This document shows positions 16,558 through 26,292 of a DNA stretch of 64,000 nt, one piece after another. Where the stretch lies: positions 1-64,000 of the forward strand of contig CAYWMP010000005.1 of NCBI GenBank assembly GCA_964459445.1, read 5' to 3'. The DNA is from CAYWMP01 sp964459445. GTDB lineage: Bacteria > Desulfobacterota > DSM-4660 > Desulfatiglandales > HGW-15. A program made the translations under genes and the position numbers. Positions within the stretch are counted from its first letter, which is position 1, and each line of letters begins with the position of its first letter. The notes beneath the pieces were generated by a model, which did not search any database, was not told where the DNA came from, and saw only the letters and a list, made by a program, of their open reading frames with translations.

Positions 16558-17258
16558 AACTGAACGGCATATCTTTCGCCTATTCGGGCGGGAGGACCAT
16601 TCTCGACGATCTAAGTTTGGAGGTCCCCCGTGGCTGCAAAATGGGTCTCATGGGGCCTAACGGAAGCGGCAAGACCACGCTCTTTCATATCATCATGGGT
16701 CTGCTAAAACCCCTATCCGGCACCATAGAGATTTTCGGGAAACCGGTAAAGGTCGAGGAGGACTTCTTGGATGTGCGTCGAAGGGTTGGACTGCTTTTTC
16801 AGGATGCTGATGATCAGTTATTCAGTCCCACAGTCCTTGATGACGTCGCCTTCGGACCTTTGAATCTGGGAAAGTCTCCTGAAGAGGCCAAAGATATTGC
16901 ATCGGCAACACTTGAAAGGTTGGGTTTGAACGGCTTTGAGGATCGGATCACCCACAAACTCTCCGGTGGGGAGAAGAGATTGGTTTCCTTCGCCACGGTC
17001 CTGGCCATGGAGCCGGAGCTTTTGCTCCTGGATGAACCCATGAATGGGCTTGACGAAAAAACAAAGGAAACGCTCATGGAAGTCTTATCTATGCTCGACC
17101 TGTCTTACATCGTCATCTCCCATGAATTGGAATTCCTGGACGAAACAACCGATTCCATCTACACCATGGAAGAGGGCAAGATCCGCCTGGACAAGGCCCT
17201 TCACATCCACCGCCACGAACACGCCCACCCCTATGGCCGATATCCTCACAAACACTGA
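16533..17258 (+). CDS. nikO: ECF-type nickel/cobalt transporter ATPase (NikO/CbiO)
   Basis: About 241 residues. Walker A GPNGSGKTT, Q-loop in LLFQDADDQLF (typical of ECF ATPases), signature LSGGEKRLVSFATVLAMEP, Walker B LLLLDEPMNGLD and the switch histidine in VISHELEF. The C-terminus is rich in histidine (HIHRHEHAHPYGRYPHKH), a feature of nickel or cobalt handling proteins. The ATG at 16533 overlaps the nikQ end by 25 bases; the frame extends to 16485 but residues before the ATG do not resemble the family. Confidence 0.9.
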   Translation: MDENNLIIKLNGISFAYSGGRTILDDLSLEVPRGCKMGLMGPNGSGKTTLFHIIMGLLKPLSGTIEIFGKPVKVEEDFLDVRRRVGLLFQDADDQLFSPTVLDDVAFGPLNLGKSPEEAKDIASATLERLGLNGFEDRITHKLSGGEKRLVSFATVLAMEPELLLLDEPMNGLDEKTKETLMEVLSMLDLSYIVISHELEFLDETTDSIYTMEEGKIRLDKALHIHRHEHAHPYGRYPHKH

Positions 17259-17294
17259 TAGGGTATCGAAACTCATTGTCATCCCCGCTTTTTC

Positions 17295-18068
17295 CTAATC
17301 CCCCCATTTATGAAATTCAATCCATAGGACGGCCCCTAGCTCCACAACCTTATTTTCCCCCTGGTATTTCATTTTTTGGTCAGAGGCCGTTAGGGCGGCA
17401 AAACCCCACCAACCTGGCCCTGGAACCCCATAGATGAAAATCCCGTTCTTGTCTGCCTTGATCATCTGGGTGATCATATAATCCGTGGGCGCCTTTGCCT
17501 CGCCGTCTTTGTTGTAATATTCTACCTCAACTTCCGCATGGGGCACGGGTTTTCCGTCAAGCAGGACGATTCCCTGAAAAACATTGCCTGCATAAAGCCC
17601 GAAAGGTCTTGTCAAAGGGATGATCTCGGTCTTGAGTCCCACGGGATTGTCCCAGCCCTCTTCTTCCCCGAAGGCGGCGACAATCGTCTTTGTATAATGA
17701 ATGATGTAGACGTCTTCAGCGGGTTCCCAATAGGGCTCAGGCTCTACAAAAAAAGTATAAACGCCCGGACGATTGATTTTCTGGTTCATGGTCCAGGCCC
17801 TATGGCTCATCACTTTCGTTTCCTTCAATGATTCCAGAAGATTCTTTTCTTTTCCGTTCGAGACCAGGCCAAATCTCTTTGGTTTGTTCATCTCTATACC
17901 TTGACCTTCAAAGGGATGGGAAAAAGAAATGGTGATTGCTATCGTTCTGTTCTCTCCTTGCATCACCATGCTGTCCGAAGGGATGACCATGCCAAAGTGG
18001 GCCAAGGCATGGCTGCAGAAAAAAAGCGCCGTCACAAAAACCCACGCACAAAAGTATATTCGACCCAT
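17295..18068 (-). CDS. nikK: periplasmic DUF4198 protein of nickel transport systems (NikK-type)
   Basis: About 257 residues. A signal peptide begins at the ATG at 18068 (MGRIYFCAWVFVTALFF, cleavage near ALA-HFG); the longer frame to 18164 overlaps the nikL end and lacks sense as a leader. The mature protein opens with HFGMVIPSDSMV and contains FSHPFEGQGIEMNKP, EPYWEPAEDVYIIHYTKTIV and a GPGWWGFAAL segment, matching DUF4198 proteins coded with NikM in sulfate reducers and relatives. The N-terminal histidine of the mature chain could bind metal. It probably helps the ECF system capture nickel in the periplasm. The gene ends 37 bases from nikO, coded convergently. Confidence 0.8.
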   Translation of the reverse strand: MGRIYFCAWVFVTALFFCSHALAHFGMVIPSDSMVMQGENRTIAITISFSHPFEGQGIEMNKPKRFGLVSNGKEKNLLESLKETKVMSHRAWTMNQKINRPGVYTFFVEPEPYWEPAEDVYIIHYTKTIVAAFGEEEGWDNPVGLKTEIIPLTRPFGLYAGNVFQGIVLLDGKPVPHAEVEVEYYNKDGEAKAPTDYMITQMIKADKNGIFIYGVPGPGWWGFAALTASDQKMKYQGENKVVELGAVLWIEFHKWGD

Positions 18069-18129
18069 GTTCTTACCCCCATCCCATTTACAAAAAAAAG
18101 CCACAAGGCATATCGTGTTTTTTGGGCCC

Positions 18130-18750
18130 CTATTTATTCTTTTTGCTTTTGAAGTAGAGAGCAATACCCATTAATCCGAGAATATATCCGATCCCGCCAA
18201 GTATATCCCTCAGGCTCACCTTATTTTCCCTTTCCATCCTCGCCAATTGCTTCCTTATCGGACTCAATTTGTTTTCGATCGCTTCCTCAACCACAACTCT
18301 GATCTTATCCAATTCCTTTCCAGGGGTTTCCGAGCGAATTTCAGGCTCGTCAACGCCCTCTTTTCCCGCAGTTGGTTCCGATGATCTACCGTTCATCTCT
18401 TCGGCCTTGAAAATGTACTCGGTCTTATGGCCCATGCCCGCTTCAAGGACCAGGCGAAGATCGACCACCTTGGGAATCTTGAAGGAGAAGGCTCCCGAAT
18501 CATCGGTTCTGCCCTCCAAAATTTTTGCCCCTGAGGGATCAAACACTTTGATAAGGCCGCCCTTTACCCTTTTTTTGCCGGGAAAGTAACTCTCGGTGTA
18601 AACCGTGTCTCCCTCAGCCCAGGCAAAAATATACACCCTGTGCCCATAGACCTTCGACGTCATGGCCGAAAACAAAAGAAGAGACAATAGAAACAATCCA
18701 AATCGACGGGCTTGAAAAAACATCTGACCCAATCTATGCCATTTTGTCAT
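18130..18750 (-). CDS. nikL: membrane-anchored periplasmic protein of nickel transporter (NikL-type)
   Basis: About 206 residues. An N-terminal signal segment (ARRFGLFLLSLLLFSAM, cleavage near VYG-HRV) is followed by a carboxypeptidase-regulatory-like beta domain (GGLIKVFDPSGAKILEGRTDDSGAFSFKIP), an acidic linker, a charged coiled stretch and one C-terminal membrane helix (IGYILGLMGIALYF) with a lysine-rich end. This layout is that of NikL. The ATG at 18750 has a perfect GGAGGT seven bases upstream and overlaps the nikM stop, so the longer frame starting at 18780 is rejected. It overlaps no conserved part of nikK. Confidence 0.78.
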   Translation of the reverse strand: MTKWHRLGQMFFQARRFGLFLLSLLLFSAMTSKVYGHRVYIFAWAEGDTVYTESYFPGKKRVKGGLIKVFDPSGAKILEGRTDDSGAFSFKIPKVVDLRLVLEAGMGHKTEYIFKAEEMNGRSSEPTAGKEGVDEPEIRSETPGKELDKIRVVVEEAIENKLSPIRKQLARMERENKVSLRDILGGIGYILGLMGIALYFKSKKNK

Positions 18751-19351
18751 ATCCCACCTCCAGGAGTTCCGGTTTGACACGCTTAATAAACCGGATGCAG
18801 AACACCGCGATCAGTCCTTCAACAATCATCACCGGCAGGTGGGCAGCGACGAAGAGTTTCGCCACGGTTAAAAAGGCCTTACCTGTGAAGACCAGAGAGA
18901 ATGCAACCAGAACCCCTCCAAAGAATACCGCCCCTGATCCGCACAAAAAAGATGTAATTATTGAAGGCCCTAGCCTCGGGCCCCTGATCCCGGTGCCGAA
19001 GAGGTAAAAGCAGATGACTGCGGGGAGTGCCATATTGAATGTGTTTACGCCCAGTGTTGTAATACCGCCGAACTGAAAAAACACGGCCTGCAGGATCGTC
19101 CCTATGAGAATGGCCGGAAAGGCTGCCCACCCCAAAAACAAACCCATGAGGCCGTTCAGAATCAGATGGACACTGGCCGGGCCTACCGGGATTTGGACAA
19201 GCGATGCAACAAAAAAACTCGCGGCAAGGATCGCCACCTGCGGCATTCGATTGTAGTCGAGTTTCTTGAGTCCGATGGATGTCCCGGCCACCGTGAGGGC
19301 TGCTCCGGAAATTAGGACTGGGGCGGATAAAACACCTTCTGAGATGTGCAT
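18734..19351 (-). CDS. nikM: ECF transporter substrate-binding membrane protein (NikM/CbiM)
   Basis: A 205-residue membrane protein. The extreme N-terminus MHISEGVLS is the metal-binding signature of NikM/CbiM, where the amino group and His2 bind nickel or cobalt. About seven hydrophobic segments follow, with PVGPASVHLILNGLMGLFLG and FGGITTLGVNTFNMALPAV as family blocks. NikL and NikK behind it argue for nickel. nikM-nikL-nikK are coded against nikQ-nikO, so the complete transporter comes from two convergent transcripts. No cobalamin riboswitch is seen upstream of it on the minus strand. Confidence 0.88.
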   Translation of the reverse strand: MHISEGVLSAPVLISGAALTVAGTSIGLKKLDYNRMPQVAILAASFFVASLVQIPVGPASVHLILNGLMGLFLGWAAFPAILIGTILQAVFFQFGGITTLGVNTFNMALPAVICFYLFGTGIRGPRLGPSIITSFLCGSGAVFFGGVLVAFSLVFTGKAFLTVAKLFVAAHLPVMIVEGLIAVFCIRFIKRVKPELLEVGYDKMA

Positions 19352-19978
19352 GAGGAGCCGGCTTCTTTCTCGATTTCCTGATTACATCTTGGGTATCATA
19401 TAGGAATGGCCGTGACAATCAAGATCAAGGAACAAATCTTGCATTTTCGACCTTTAGTCACGTAGCATCCTCTTCAACTCTTTCCCCCGGATAAACCCGC
19501 TAACATTGGGAGCTCTTTATAGGCCTATTTGATTAGGCTCTAAGGGATTTCAGAGCATATTGCCCTCTTTCAATAAATGCCACAAACAAGAATATTAAGA
19601 TTCATTCATATTTCTTAATAGTATTTATTATGATTTTGACTAATATTTAATTCATATTATTAATAAATGTACACTTAATATAGCAGAACCTTGAATTTAT
19701 ACCTAAAGAAGAAAAACACTCATTTTTAATGAAATCAATGTATTAGAACAATACTCTTGACAATTTCGGCTTTTTCAATATACTTCGGCTCTTAATTGCC
19801 CTGTTATTAGTTCTTCATAATCCGGAATATTTACTAATGAAAACATCAGAAAGGGAGAGAATTCCGATCATACTGTCAGAAAGAAGTCATTTTTTCGTAT
19901 GATTGGAACCATTCTATTAAAAAATACCAGGATTTTTGTGAATGGTAGGTGCTTTAGGAAATAAGACACCCTTTAATA
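19352..19978. other. AT-rich 627-base intergenic region between divergent transcripts
   Basis: This region separates nikM (minus) from the HDOD kinase (plus). The stretch about 19570-19760 is strongly AT-rich with repeated ATTAAT and TATTTATTA strings. It has no credible coding frame. One good sigma-70 promoter for the plus strand is described separately; promoters for nikM were not pinned down. Confidence 0.6.
19757..19784 (+). promoter_or_regulatory. sigma-70 promoter upstream of the HDOD kinase
   Basis: TTGACA at 19757-19762, a 16-base spacer and TATACT at 19779-19784. The transcript would carry a leader of about 190 bases before the ATG at 19979. Confidence 0.55.
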
Positions 19979-22144
19979 ATGCATATTGAAAAACCCCTAA
20001 TTAAAAAGATAGCGACGTTTAAAGACCTCCCCACCCTTCCTCATATCCTCCTTAAGCTCATCGGTGCGTGCAATCAAGAAAACGGAAGCCTAAAAGATAT
20101 CGCCGGGATTGTCGAAAAGGATCCTTCCCTAAGCAGCAAAATCCTAAAAATCGTCAATTCAGCTCTTTACAGTCTTCCCCATCGGGTTGAAGAAATTGAA
20201 CAGGCCGTCAACCTGATAGGGACAAACGCCGTCAAAAATATAGCCATTTCCGCTTCGGTCTATGAGGCCTTTAACCGGAAAAACGAAACAGGGATATTTA
20301 ACCTGAAACTCTTCTGGTGGCATTCCATGAAGTGTGCCGTTATGGCACGGCTTATCGCCAAAAATACGAAATACAGCCACCCCGACGATGCATTTCTGGC
20401 CGGGCTGATTCACGATATTGGAAGGCTTGTTCTCTGTGTTAATTTTACTGATCAGTATGAAAACCTATTGAGAATTCACAAAGACCAATTTGATCGACTC
20501 CTGGAGGGCGAGGAAAGGCTTGGGGCCACCCACAGTGAAGTCGGCGCATGGCTCGTCCATCGATGGAATCTCCCGTCTTTTATTTCGGATTCCGTACTCT
20601 ATCATCATGAGCCGCTCCCAAGGATCCTTCAGGCATTGCAGTTGGTCCGGATCATTTATGTGGCGAATATCCTTTCCCGGGAACCCCTCTTGCATCAAGA
20701 GGATGCCTATCAGGCCGCTGAGGACGTCTTCGGATTCGAAAAGGCCGTCGTCGATGAACTTCTTGCCCAATCCGCGGAAGAGGCCAAAGCGGTCAGCAAA
20801 TCCCTGGAAATCGAGGTGGAACCACCGAAGGGGGCGGAGGTTGGCTTATCGCCAGGCGATATTCAAAAACAAGAGGTTCTGATTCATGAAGTCCGTGATT
20901 TTTCCCTCTTGATGGGGACCCTTCAAAATCTGATTGAGGCCGATGATCTTCAGGGCATTTTGAAGGTCGTGCACCAGGGACTTCAAATTCTCTTTGATGC
21001 CAAGAACATTCTTTTCTTTCTCTATGACCCTGAAGAAGAAACGCTCATAGGAACGACCGGCGGTGAAAACAACCGGGATTCGGGAATTGCCGAGCTGGTC
21101 ATTCCCTTCAAAATGGGAAAAAGCCTCCTGGTCAGATGTCTTGTCGAGCAACAAGCCCTTCACTCTTTCAACGCTTCCAGTGAAGCACAGCCTATTATTC
21201 TGGATGAGCAGATCACCCGCTTTATGGGGCATCGAGGCATATTCTGCACGCCCATGTTCGCGCATGGCGAACATGTCGGGGTCATCGTTTTGGGCGTGAA
21301 TCAATCTGATGCGAAACACCTTTCCTCCAAGCGCAAACTCTTGAACATGTTTGCGAGCCAGGCGGCGCTTGCCCTCAGAGTGAATTATTTCAGACGAAAC
21401 CGATTGAAGGCTATACAATCCGAGCGATTGCGGGCATCCTCGGCCGTTGCAAGAAAGGTTTTCCATGAGGTCAACAATCCCCTTGGCATCATCAAAAACT
21501 ATCTCAAAATTCTCGGAATTAAACTCTCTGAACATAATATTGCCCAAGATGAAATAAGGATCATTAACGAAGAAATCGACAGGGTTGCACAGATCCTCCG
21601 GGAACTGGCTTCAATCTCCGGCAATAGAGATATTAAAAAAGAGCCGGTCCAGATCAACCGGTTATTATCGGATCTTGTAAAAATTACAAAAGAATCCCTG
21701 TTCAAGAACTCTCAGGTTGAAATCCAATTAGACCTCCAGCCCAACATCCCCCTTGTGCTTGCAGAAAAAAACGGCCTTAAACAGATCTTCATCAACCTGA
21801 TCAAAAACGCGGTCGAGGCCATGGCCGAAGGCGGAAAACTTTCGATAAAAACCCTTTATGTCGCAGGGGCAACTGGGGATGGAACGGAAAGATCGGGGGG
21901 CAAGCGCAGTAATCGGGTAGAAATTATTGTCGGCGACAGCGGCCCAGGTATTCCGGAGGATATACAGGCACAGATATTCGACCCCTTCTTTACCTCAAAG
22001 GGAGATGGGCATCCGGGATTGGGGCTTTCCATCGTCCACAATGTGATTAAAGAACTGGACGGACAGATTATTTGTGAAACCGGTAAAGAGCAGGGAACCG
22101 TGTTCAGGATCGATCTTCCCATTCTTGAGGACAAATCAGCGTAG
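19979..22144 (+). CDS. HDOD-GAF sensor histidine kinase
   Basis: A 721-residue cytoplasmic protein with three parts. Residues about 15-215 form an HDOD domain (LPTLPHILLKLI, DPSLSSKILKIVNSALY, LIHDIGR, a later YHHEP), a regulatory HD-like fold found in signalling proteins. Residues about 310-475 form a GAF-type sensor. The kinase core has VFHEVNNPLG with the phospho-acceptor His near 496, an N box KNAVEAM, and GDSGPGIPE with GHPGLGLSIV for ATP binding. It has no membrane segment, so it senses an internal signal. The next gene, a REC-kinase-REC hybrid 15 bases downstream, is the probable partner. Confidence 0.88.
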   Translation: MHIEKPLIKKIATFKDLPTLPHILLKLIGACNQENGSLKDIAGIVEKDPSLSSKILKIVNSALYSLPHRVEEIEQAVNLIGTNAVKNIAISASVYEAFNRKNETGIFNLKLFWWHSMKCAVMARLIAKNTKYSHPDDAFLAGLIHDIGRLVLCVNFTDQYENLLRIHKDQFDRLLEGEERLGATHSEVGAWLVHRWNLPSFISDSVLYHHEPLPRILQALQLVRIIYVANILSREPLLHQEDAYQAAEDVFGFEKAVVDELLAQSAEEAKAVSKSLEIEVEPPKGAEVGLSPGDIQKQEVLIHEVRDFSLLMGTLQNLIEADDLQGILKVVHQGLQILFDAKNILFFLYDPEEETLIGTTGGENNRDSGIAELVIPFKMGKSLLVRCLVEQQALHSFNASSEAQPIILDEQITRFMGHRGIFCTPMFAHGEHVGVIVLGVNQSDAKHLSSKRKLLNMFASQAALALRVNYFRRNRLKAIQSERLRASSAVARKVFHEVNNPLGIIKNYLKILGIKLSEHNIAQDEIRIINEEIDRVAQILRELASISGNRDIKKEPVQINRLLSDLVKITKESLFKNSQVEIQLDLQPNIPLVLAEKNGLKQIFINLIKNAVEAMAEGGKLSIKTLYVAGATGDGTERSGGKRSNRVEIIVGDSGPGIPEDIQAQIFDPFFTSKGDGHPGLGLSIVHNVIKELDGQIICETGKEQGTVFRIDLPILEDKSA

Positions 22145-22159
22145 CGCTCGGAGCGGCCC

Positions 22160-24133
22160 ATGGAAATTACACCCAGAATCTTGATCGTAGATGACGAACC
22201 CCGGATGTGTCAAAGCCTGGAGGTGTTGTTGCGCCAACAGGACTATGACATTTGTACGGCCAATACGGGGCAGGACGCATTGGATCATTTATCGAATCAG
22301 GCCTTCGATGTCGCCCTTCTTGACATTATGCTTCCTGACATGACCGGACACCAACTCATGGACCACATCAATGCCCAATGTCCTGAAACCCTTGTCATCG
22401 TCATATCAGGAAATGCGACAGTTGATTCCGCCCTTGGCGCGTTGCGCCGGGGTGCCTATGACTTTCTTAGAAAACCCTTTGAGTATGATGAGCTCCTTAA
22501 AACCCTGCAAAATGCCATTAATCAAAAAGAGTTAAGATATGAGAATGTGCAAATAAACGGACAACTGGCTCTCTCGGAAAAACGGTACAAATACCTGGTA
22601 GAGAACTCCCCGGATCTCATTTACACGCTGGATGAACAGGGCACATTTACTTACGTGAATCATTCGGCTGAACAACTGCTCGGCATACATGCGGATCGGG
22701 TCATCGGCATGCCCTACACCTCAATAGTTTATGGCGAGGATCTCGACAAAGCCCAATGGGCATTCAACGAGAGGAGGACGGGTGAACGTTCCACCTCGGG
22801 TATTGAATTGCGACTTAAAGTGAACGGTAATGGAAACGGTGATCCTTTACATTATGAAATCATGTATTTAACCGTGGAGCTGAAGGCTACGGGGATGTAT
22901 GACAAGCCCGTCACCGAGGAGGACAAGATGTTCCTCGGAACGCACGGTGTTGCGAGAGACATCACAAGCAGAAAGCAGTTGGAAGCACAACTGCAGCGAT
23001 CACAGCGTATGGAGGCTTTGGGAACCCTTGGTGGCGGTGTAGCCCACGACTTCAACAATCTTCTTATGGGTATTCACGGCAATGCTTCTCTCATGCTCCT
23101 CGACATAAATTCCAATCACCCCCACCATGAGAAGTTGAAAAACATCGAGCAATGCGTGCAAAGCGGCGCAGAGCTGACTAAACAACTGCTGGGATTTGCT
23201 CGTGGTGGGAAGTACGAAGTACGACCAAGCGATCTCAACGACCTGATCATGAAGAGTTCCGAGATGTTTGGTCGGACCAGAAAAGAGATAAAAATCGAGA
23301 GGATCTTTCAGGAGGATATCTGGACGGCTGAGGTTGATAAGGGTCAAATCGAACAGGTACTACTCAACCTCTATTTTAATGCAACCCAAGCTATGCCCGG
23401 AGGAGGAGAATTGTGTCTTGAAACAAAAAATGTCTCCCTGGGTATGAATTTTTGTGTGGCGCATCAGATTGACCCGGGGAAATATGTAAGAATGTCCGTC
23501 ACCGACTCCGGAGTCGGCATGGACGAAACCACGCAGCAAAGGATATTTGAACCTTTTTTCACCACAAGGGAGCGGGGACGGGGGACAGGGCTCGGGCTCG
23601 CTTCCGCTTACGGGATCATTAAAAACCACAACGGCGTCATTGATGTTTACAGCGAAGTTGGACGGGGTACGACCTTTACGATCTATCTCCCGGCCTCCGA
23701 CAAAGAGGTGGTGAAAGAGGAGGAGCTTGATCAGGAACTGCTCATAGGCACCGAAACGGTCCTTCTGGTTGACGACGAGGATATTATTATTGATGTCGGT
23801 AAGCAGATGTTGGAGATACTCGGTTATGAGACGATGGTAGCAAGAAGCGGCGTCGAGGCCTTAGCTGTTTATAAAGCGAACAAAGACAAAATTGAGATGG
23901 TTATTCTGGATATGATTATGCCCGGCATGGGCGGCGGAGAAACCTGTGACGCCCTAAAGGAGATTGATCAGGATCTAAAGGTTCTTCTCTCAAGCGGTTA
24001 TAGTTTAGATGGGAAAGCGGCGGAGATCCTTGAGCGCGGTTGTGATGGCTTTATTCAAAAACCTTTCAATATGAAAGACCTTTCACATAAGATGCGCGCT
24101 ATATTAGAAAAGGGCGTAAGGCAGAAGGCGTGA
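22160..24133 (+). CDS. REC-PAS-histidine kinase-REC hybrid
   Basis: A 657-residue soluble protein. An N-terminal receiver (ILIVDDEPRM, acceptor Asp55 in LLDIMLPDM, KPF lysine) is followed by a PAS domain at about 145-280. Next comes a kinase core with GGVAHDFNNLL (His296), a GSGVGMD-type G1 box and RGTGLGLASAYG. The C-terminal receiver shows VLLVDDEDI, Asp584 in ILDMIMPGM, and KPFNM. It can both receive phosphate from the upstream HDOD kinase and pass it through its own relay. No DNA-binding or output domain is present, so the final output is elsewhere. Confidence 0.9.
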   Translation: MEITPRILIVDDEPRMCQSLEVLLRQQDYDICTANTGQDALDHLSNQAFDVALLDIMLPDMTGHQLMDHINAQCPETLVIVISGNATVDSALGALRRGAYDFLRKPFEYDELLKTLQNAINQKELRYENVQINGQLALSEKRYKYLVENSPDLIYTLDEQGTFTYVNHSAEQLLGIHADRVIGMPYTSIVYGEDLDKAQWAFNERRTGERSTSGIELRLKVNGNGNGDPLHYEIMYLTVELKATGMYDKPVTEEDKMFLGTHGVARDITSRKQLEAQLQRSQRMEALGTLGGGVAHDFNNLLMGIHGNASLMLLDINSNHPHHEKLKNIEQCVQSGAELTKQLLGFARGGKYEVRPSDLNDLIMKSSEMFGRTRKEIKIERIFQEDIWTAEVDKGQIEQVLLNLYFNATQAMPGGGELCLETKNVSLGMNFCVAHQIDPGKYVRMSVTDSGVGMDETTQQRIFEPFFTTRERGRGTGLGLASAYGIIKNHNGVIDVYSEVGRGTTFTIYLPASDKEVVKEEELDQELLIGTETVLLVDDEDIIIDVGKQMLEILGYETMVARSGVEALAVYKANKDKIEMVILDMIMPGMGGGETCDALKEIDQDLKVLLSSGYSLDGKAAEILERGCDGFIQKPFNMKDLSHKMRAILEKGVRQKA

Positions 24134-24380
24134 GGCAAATAGTCCGGAAGGTAGAGCTCTTCAGTTCCAACCCAATCATCGAACCGCAGAACAACCCAAC
24201 ACCCCCGAAACCTCTCAATGATCAACATGAGTGCAATTTTGTGCCTTTTACCATATCAAAGCTTTTCAAAAATGGGCGTTAACCCCTTAGACTGATAATG
24301 GCAAGTAGTCTATTGAATTCTACTCATTAAATTTGTTTCCGAAGGATTGCACTGAAACTATCTACTAACTGGGAACTTCA

Positions 24381-25208
24381 ATGAAATTGACGGCATCAAA
24401 GGTTACTTTTCTGCTCTTTTGTGTTTTGTTCGTTTCGACCTGCCGAGTAGAAGAAATCGATGAAAAAAAATTAGTTGGGAATTACAGATCAAAAGTGAAA
24501 GATAATAGCTTTGTTATCCTACATTTAGACCCTGACAAATCAGCGATAATTGAATCTACATTTTGGTATAAAAAAGGAAGTAGACAGCGAAGGACAAATA
24601 AGTACGAAGCTACATGGTCGCTTGATGGAAGGGACGTGTCTGTGGAATATTACGATATCACTCAGATACTGGCCTATCATGAAAAATTAAGCTTAGAAGA
24701 TTATGGTATTGACGGCTTTATACCGGGCTTGACAACATCAGTTAGGAATCAGAACCGAGGTGTACTGGATTCGGTTAAGCTTTGGAATCGAGATGAACTG
24801 ACAAAATTATTCAGTGATGGCAAAACTGCCATTCGCCCAAAATCGGAGCTCATAAAATTCAGTTTCACTTATTTCGCCATCCTTTTCACCTTGGTATTCC
24901 TATTATCTGGCGCTCTTGGGCGAAAAAAGCCTCTCATAGGCGGCATAACTGGGGCAGTGGTTTCACCAATCCTTTGCTACATTCTCATATCAACGAATGT
25001 TGTCACCATAATCATTTTTATTTTCGTTGGTTTTATTGTTGGATTGGTTGCAGGTTTGATTAGTTCAATATTTTTGGGCGGTTTAAAGGGAAAAGGCCAT
25101 AGCACGGGACCGAGCTATATGGGTGGTTTTAGCGGCGGTAGAGGTGGTGGACTCCCAGGTGGTATTATTCTTTCCGATGAAGAAAGAAAGCATATTAAAC
25201 ATCAATAA
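24381..25208 (+). CDS. hypothetical lipoprotein with two C-terminal membrane segments and Gly-rich tail
   Basis: A 275-residue protein I do not recognise. A lipoprotein signal peptide ends in LFVSTC (Cys21). A beta-rich region of about 130 residues follows. Then come hydrophobic segments at about 155-175 and 183-232, and a glycine-rich end (MGGFSGGRGGGLPGG). Codon use is AT-rich compared with the signalling genes upstream, and no strong ribosome binding site precedes the ATG. It is the first of three orphan lipoproteins in a row, which points to a laterally acquired or fast-changing envelope region. Confidence 0.65.
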   Translation: MKLTASKVTFLLFCVLFVSTCRVEEIDEKKLVGNYRSKVKDNSFVILHLDPDKSAIIESTFWYKKGSRQRRTNKYEATWSLDGRDVSVEYYDITQILAYHEKLSLEDYGIDGFIPGLTTSVRNQNRGVLDSVKLWNRDELTKLFSDGKTAIRPKSELIKFSFTYFAILFTLVFLLSGALGRKKPLIGGITGAVVSPILCYILISTNVVTIIIFIFVGFIVGLVAGLISSIFLGGLKGKGHSTGPSYMGGFSGGRGGGLPGGIILSDEERKHIKHQ

Positions 25209-25307
25209 AGCAATACTGATCTGATAGTTGAGCCGATATTGGTCCAAAATTCCTATTACTGGGAATTGAAATCATGAAAAGAAAAGAATTTTGTCCCGCT
25301 ACTTACA

Positions 25308-25991
25308 ATGGCAAGTAAACAAATGACTGGATTATTGACAAAAAATAAAATGGGTATACGGCTCTTATGCGTGTTGGCTTTTCTCGGCCTGTCGGTAAGT
25401 AGTTGTGCGTACCACGCAAAATATCGACAAAGTTTTCCATTTGGGGATAAAATCAAGGGGAAGCGCCATTTTGAAAGGATTATTCTACCCGATATTGACG
25501 TCCACATTAAGGTCTATAATTCCATTACGCTATGGGAATATACTACTCTCTTCACACCGATCACACCAGTTCATATAAATACTAAAGATCAAAAAAGCGA
25601 AAAGCCCTTTATTGTTGAGTTAGGTTTTTTGCCAAAGAAACCCAATTTTTCTTTCAATCCAAAAAACGTATACTTAAAAATGGGTGACGAAGAGATATTT
25701 GAGCCAATTCAATACCATGAACTTCCTTTAGGAAATTTTGAATCTAAAGCAGGTTGGATAAGATGTGGTGATTGGCCAGATGATAGAAAATTTGGAACCA
25801 TCGTCGATAAAATACTAGCTCTTAGTTCCAGCCGGTGTTGGAACTGCTATATAATTGTTTTTGATATTGAACCTCCAGACCCTAGCCAACAATTCACAAT
25901 TGAAATAAAAGGACTTGAAAAGCAGGGCGAGCATTATTTTGTTCCGGTATTTCAGTTTAAAGAATCCCAGTACAAAGAAACAATTACATAA
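25308..25991 (+). CDS. hypothetical lipoprotein
   Basis: Up to 227 residues, not recognised. A lipobox LSVSSC is at residue 33 if the ATG at 25308 is used, or at residue 19 from the ATG at 25350, which would give a more typical leader; neither start has a clear ribosome binding site. The mature part is beta-rich with many lysines and aromatic residues and two cysteines in SRCWNCYIIV near 180-185. It is AT-rich like its neighbours. It is probably anchored to the outer or inner membrane. Confidence 0.6.
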   Translation: MASKQMTGLLTKNKMGIRLLCVLAFLGLSVSSCAYHAKYRQSFPFGDKIKGKRHFERIILPDIDVHIKVYNSITLWEYTTLFTPITPVHINTKDQKSEKPFIVELGFLPKKPNFSFNPKNVYLKMGDEEIFEPIQYHELPLGNFESKAGWIRCGDWPDDRKFGTIVDKILALSSSRCWNCYIIVFDIEPPDPSQQFTIEIKGLEKQGEHYFVPVFQFKESQYKETIT

Positions 25992-26292
25992 ATACAGGTT
26001 CAATTTCTTAAAGTTGTTTGGAAATAATGACTGACCAACTAACCTCGGGCTAAGCAGAAGTTCCGGAAAGGACGCCAGGGCTCGTGCAGACCTGACGTTG
26101 CTTATCTAGCGATTACTGCTATGATCCAAAACCGACGATATTTTCAGGGAGGCGCTCAGTTAACAGATCTAAGCTACATGAATTTTTCTCAAATTAGCTT
26201 CAAACTTTCCTTGATTTCATCCCCAAAACACCCTCATTTTTTATGATTATTGAGTCCTGACCCAAATTGCTTTTGAAGAAACGAGTATCTCT

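Noticed and set aside
19352..19440. Cobalamin riboswitch before nikM, common for cbiM genes
   Set aside because: The minus-strand leader has no B12 box or GCGGTCCCGCC-like core, which agrees with nickel instead of cobalt as the cargo.
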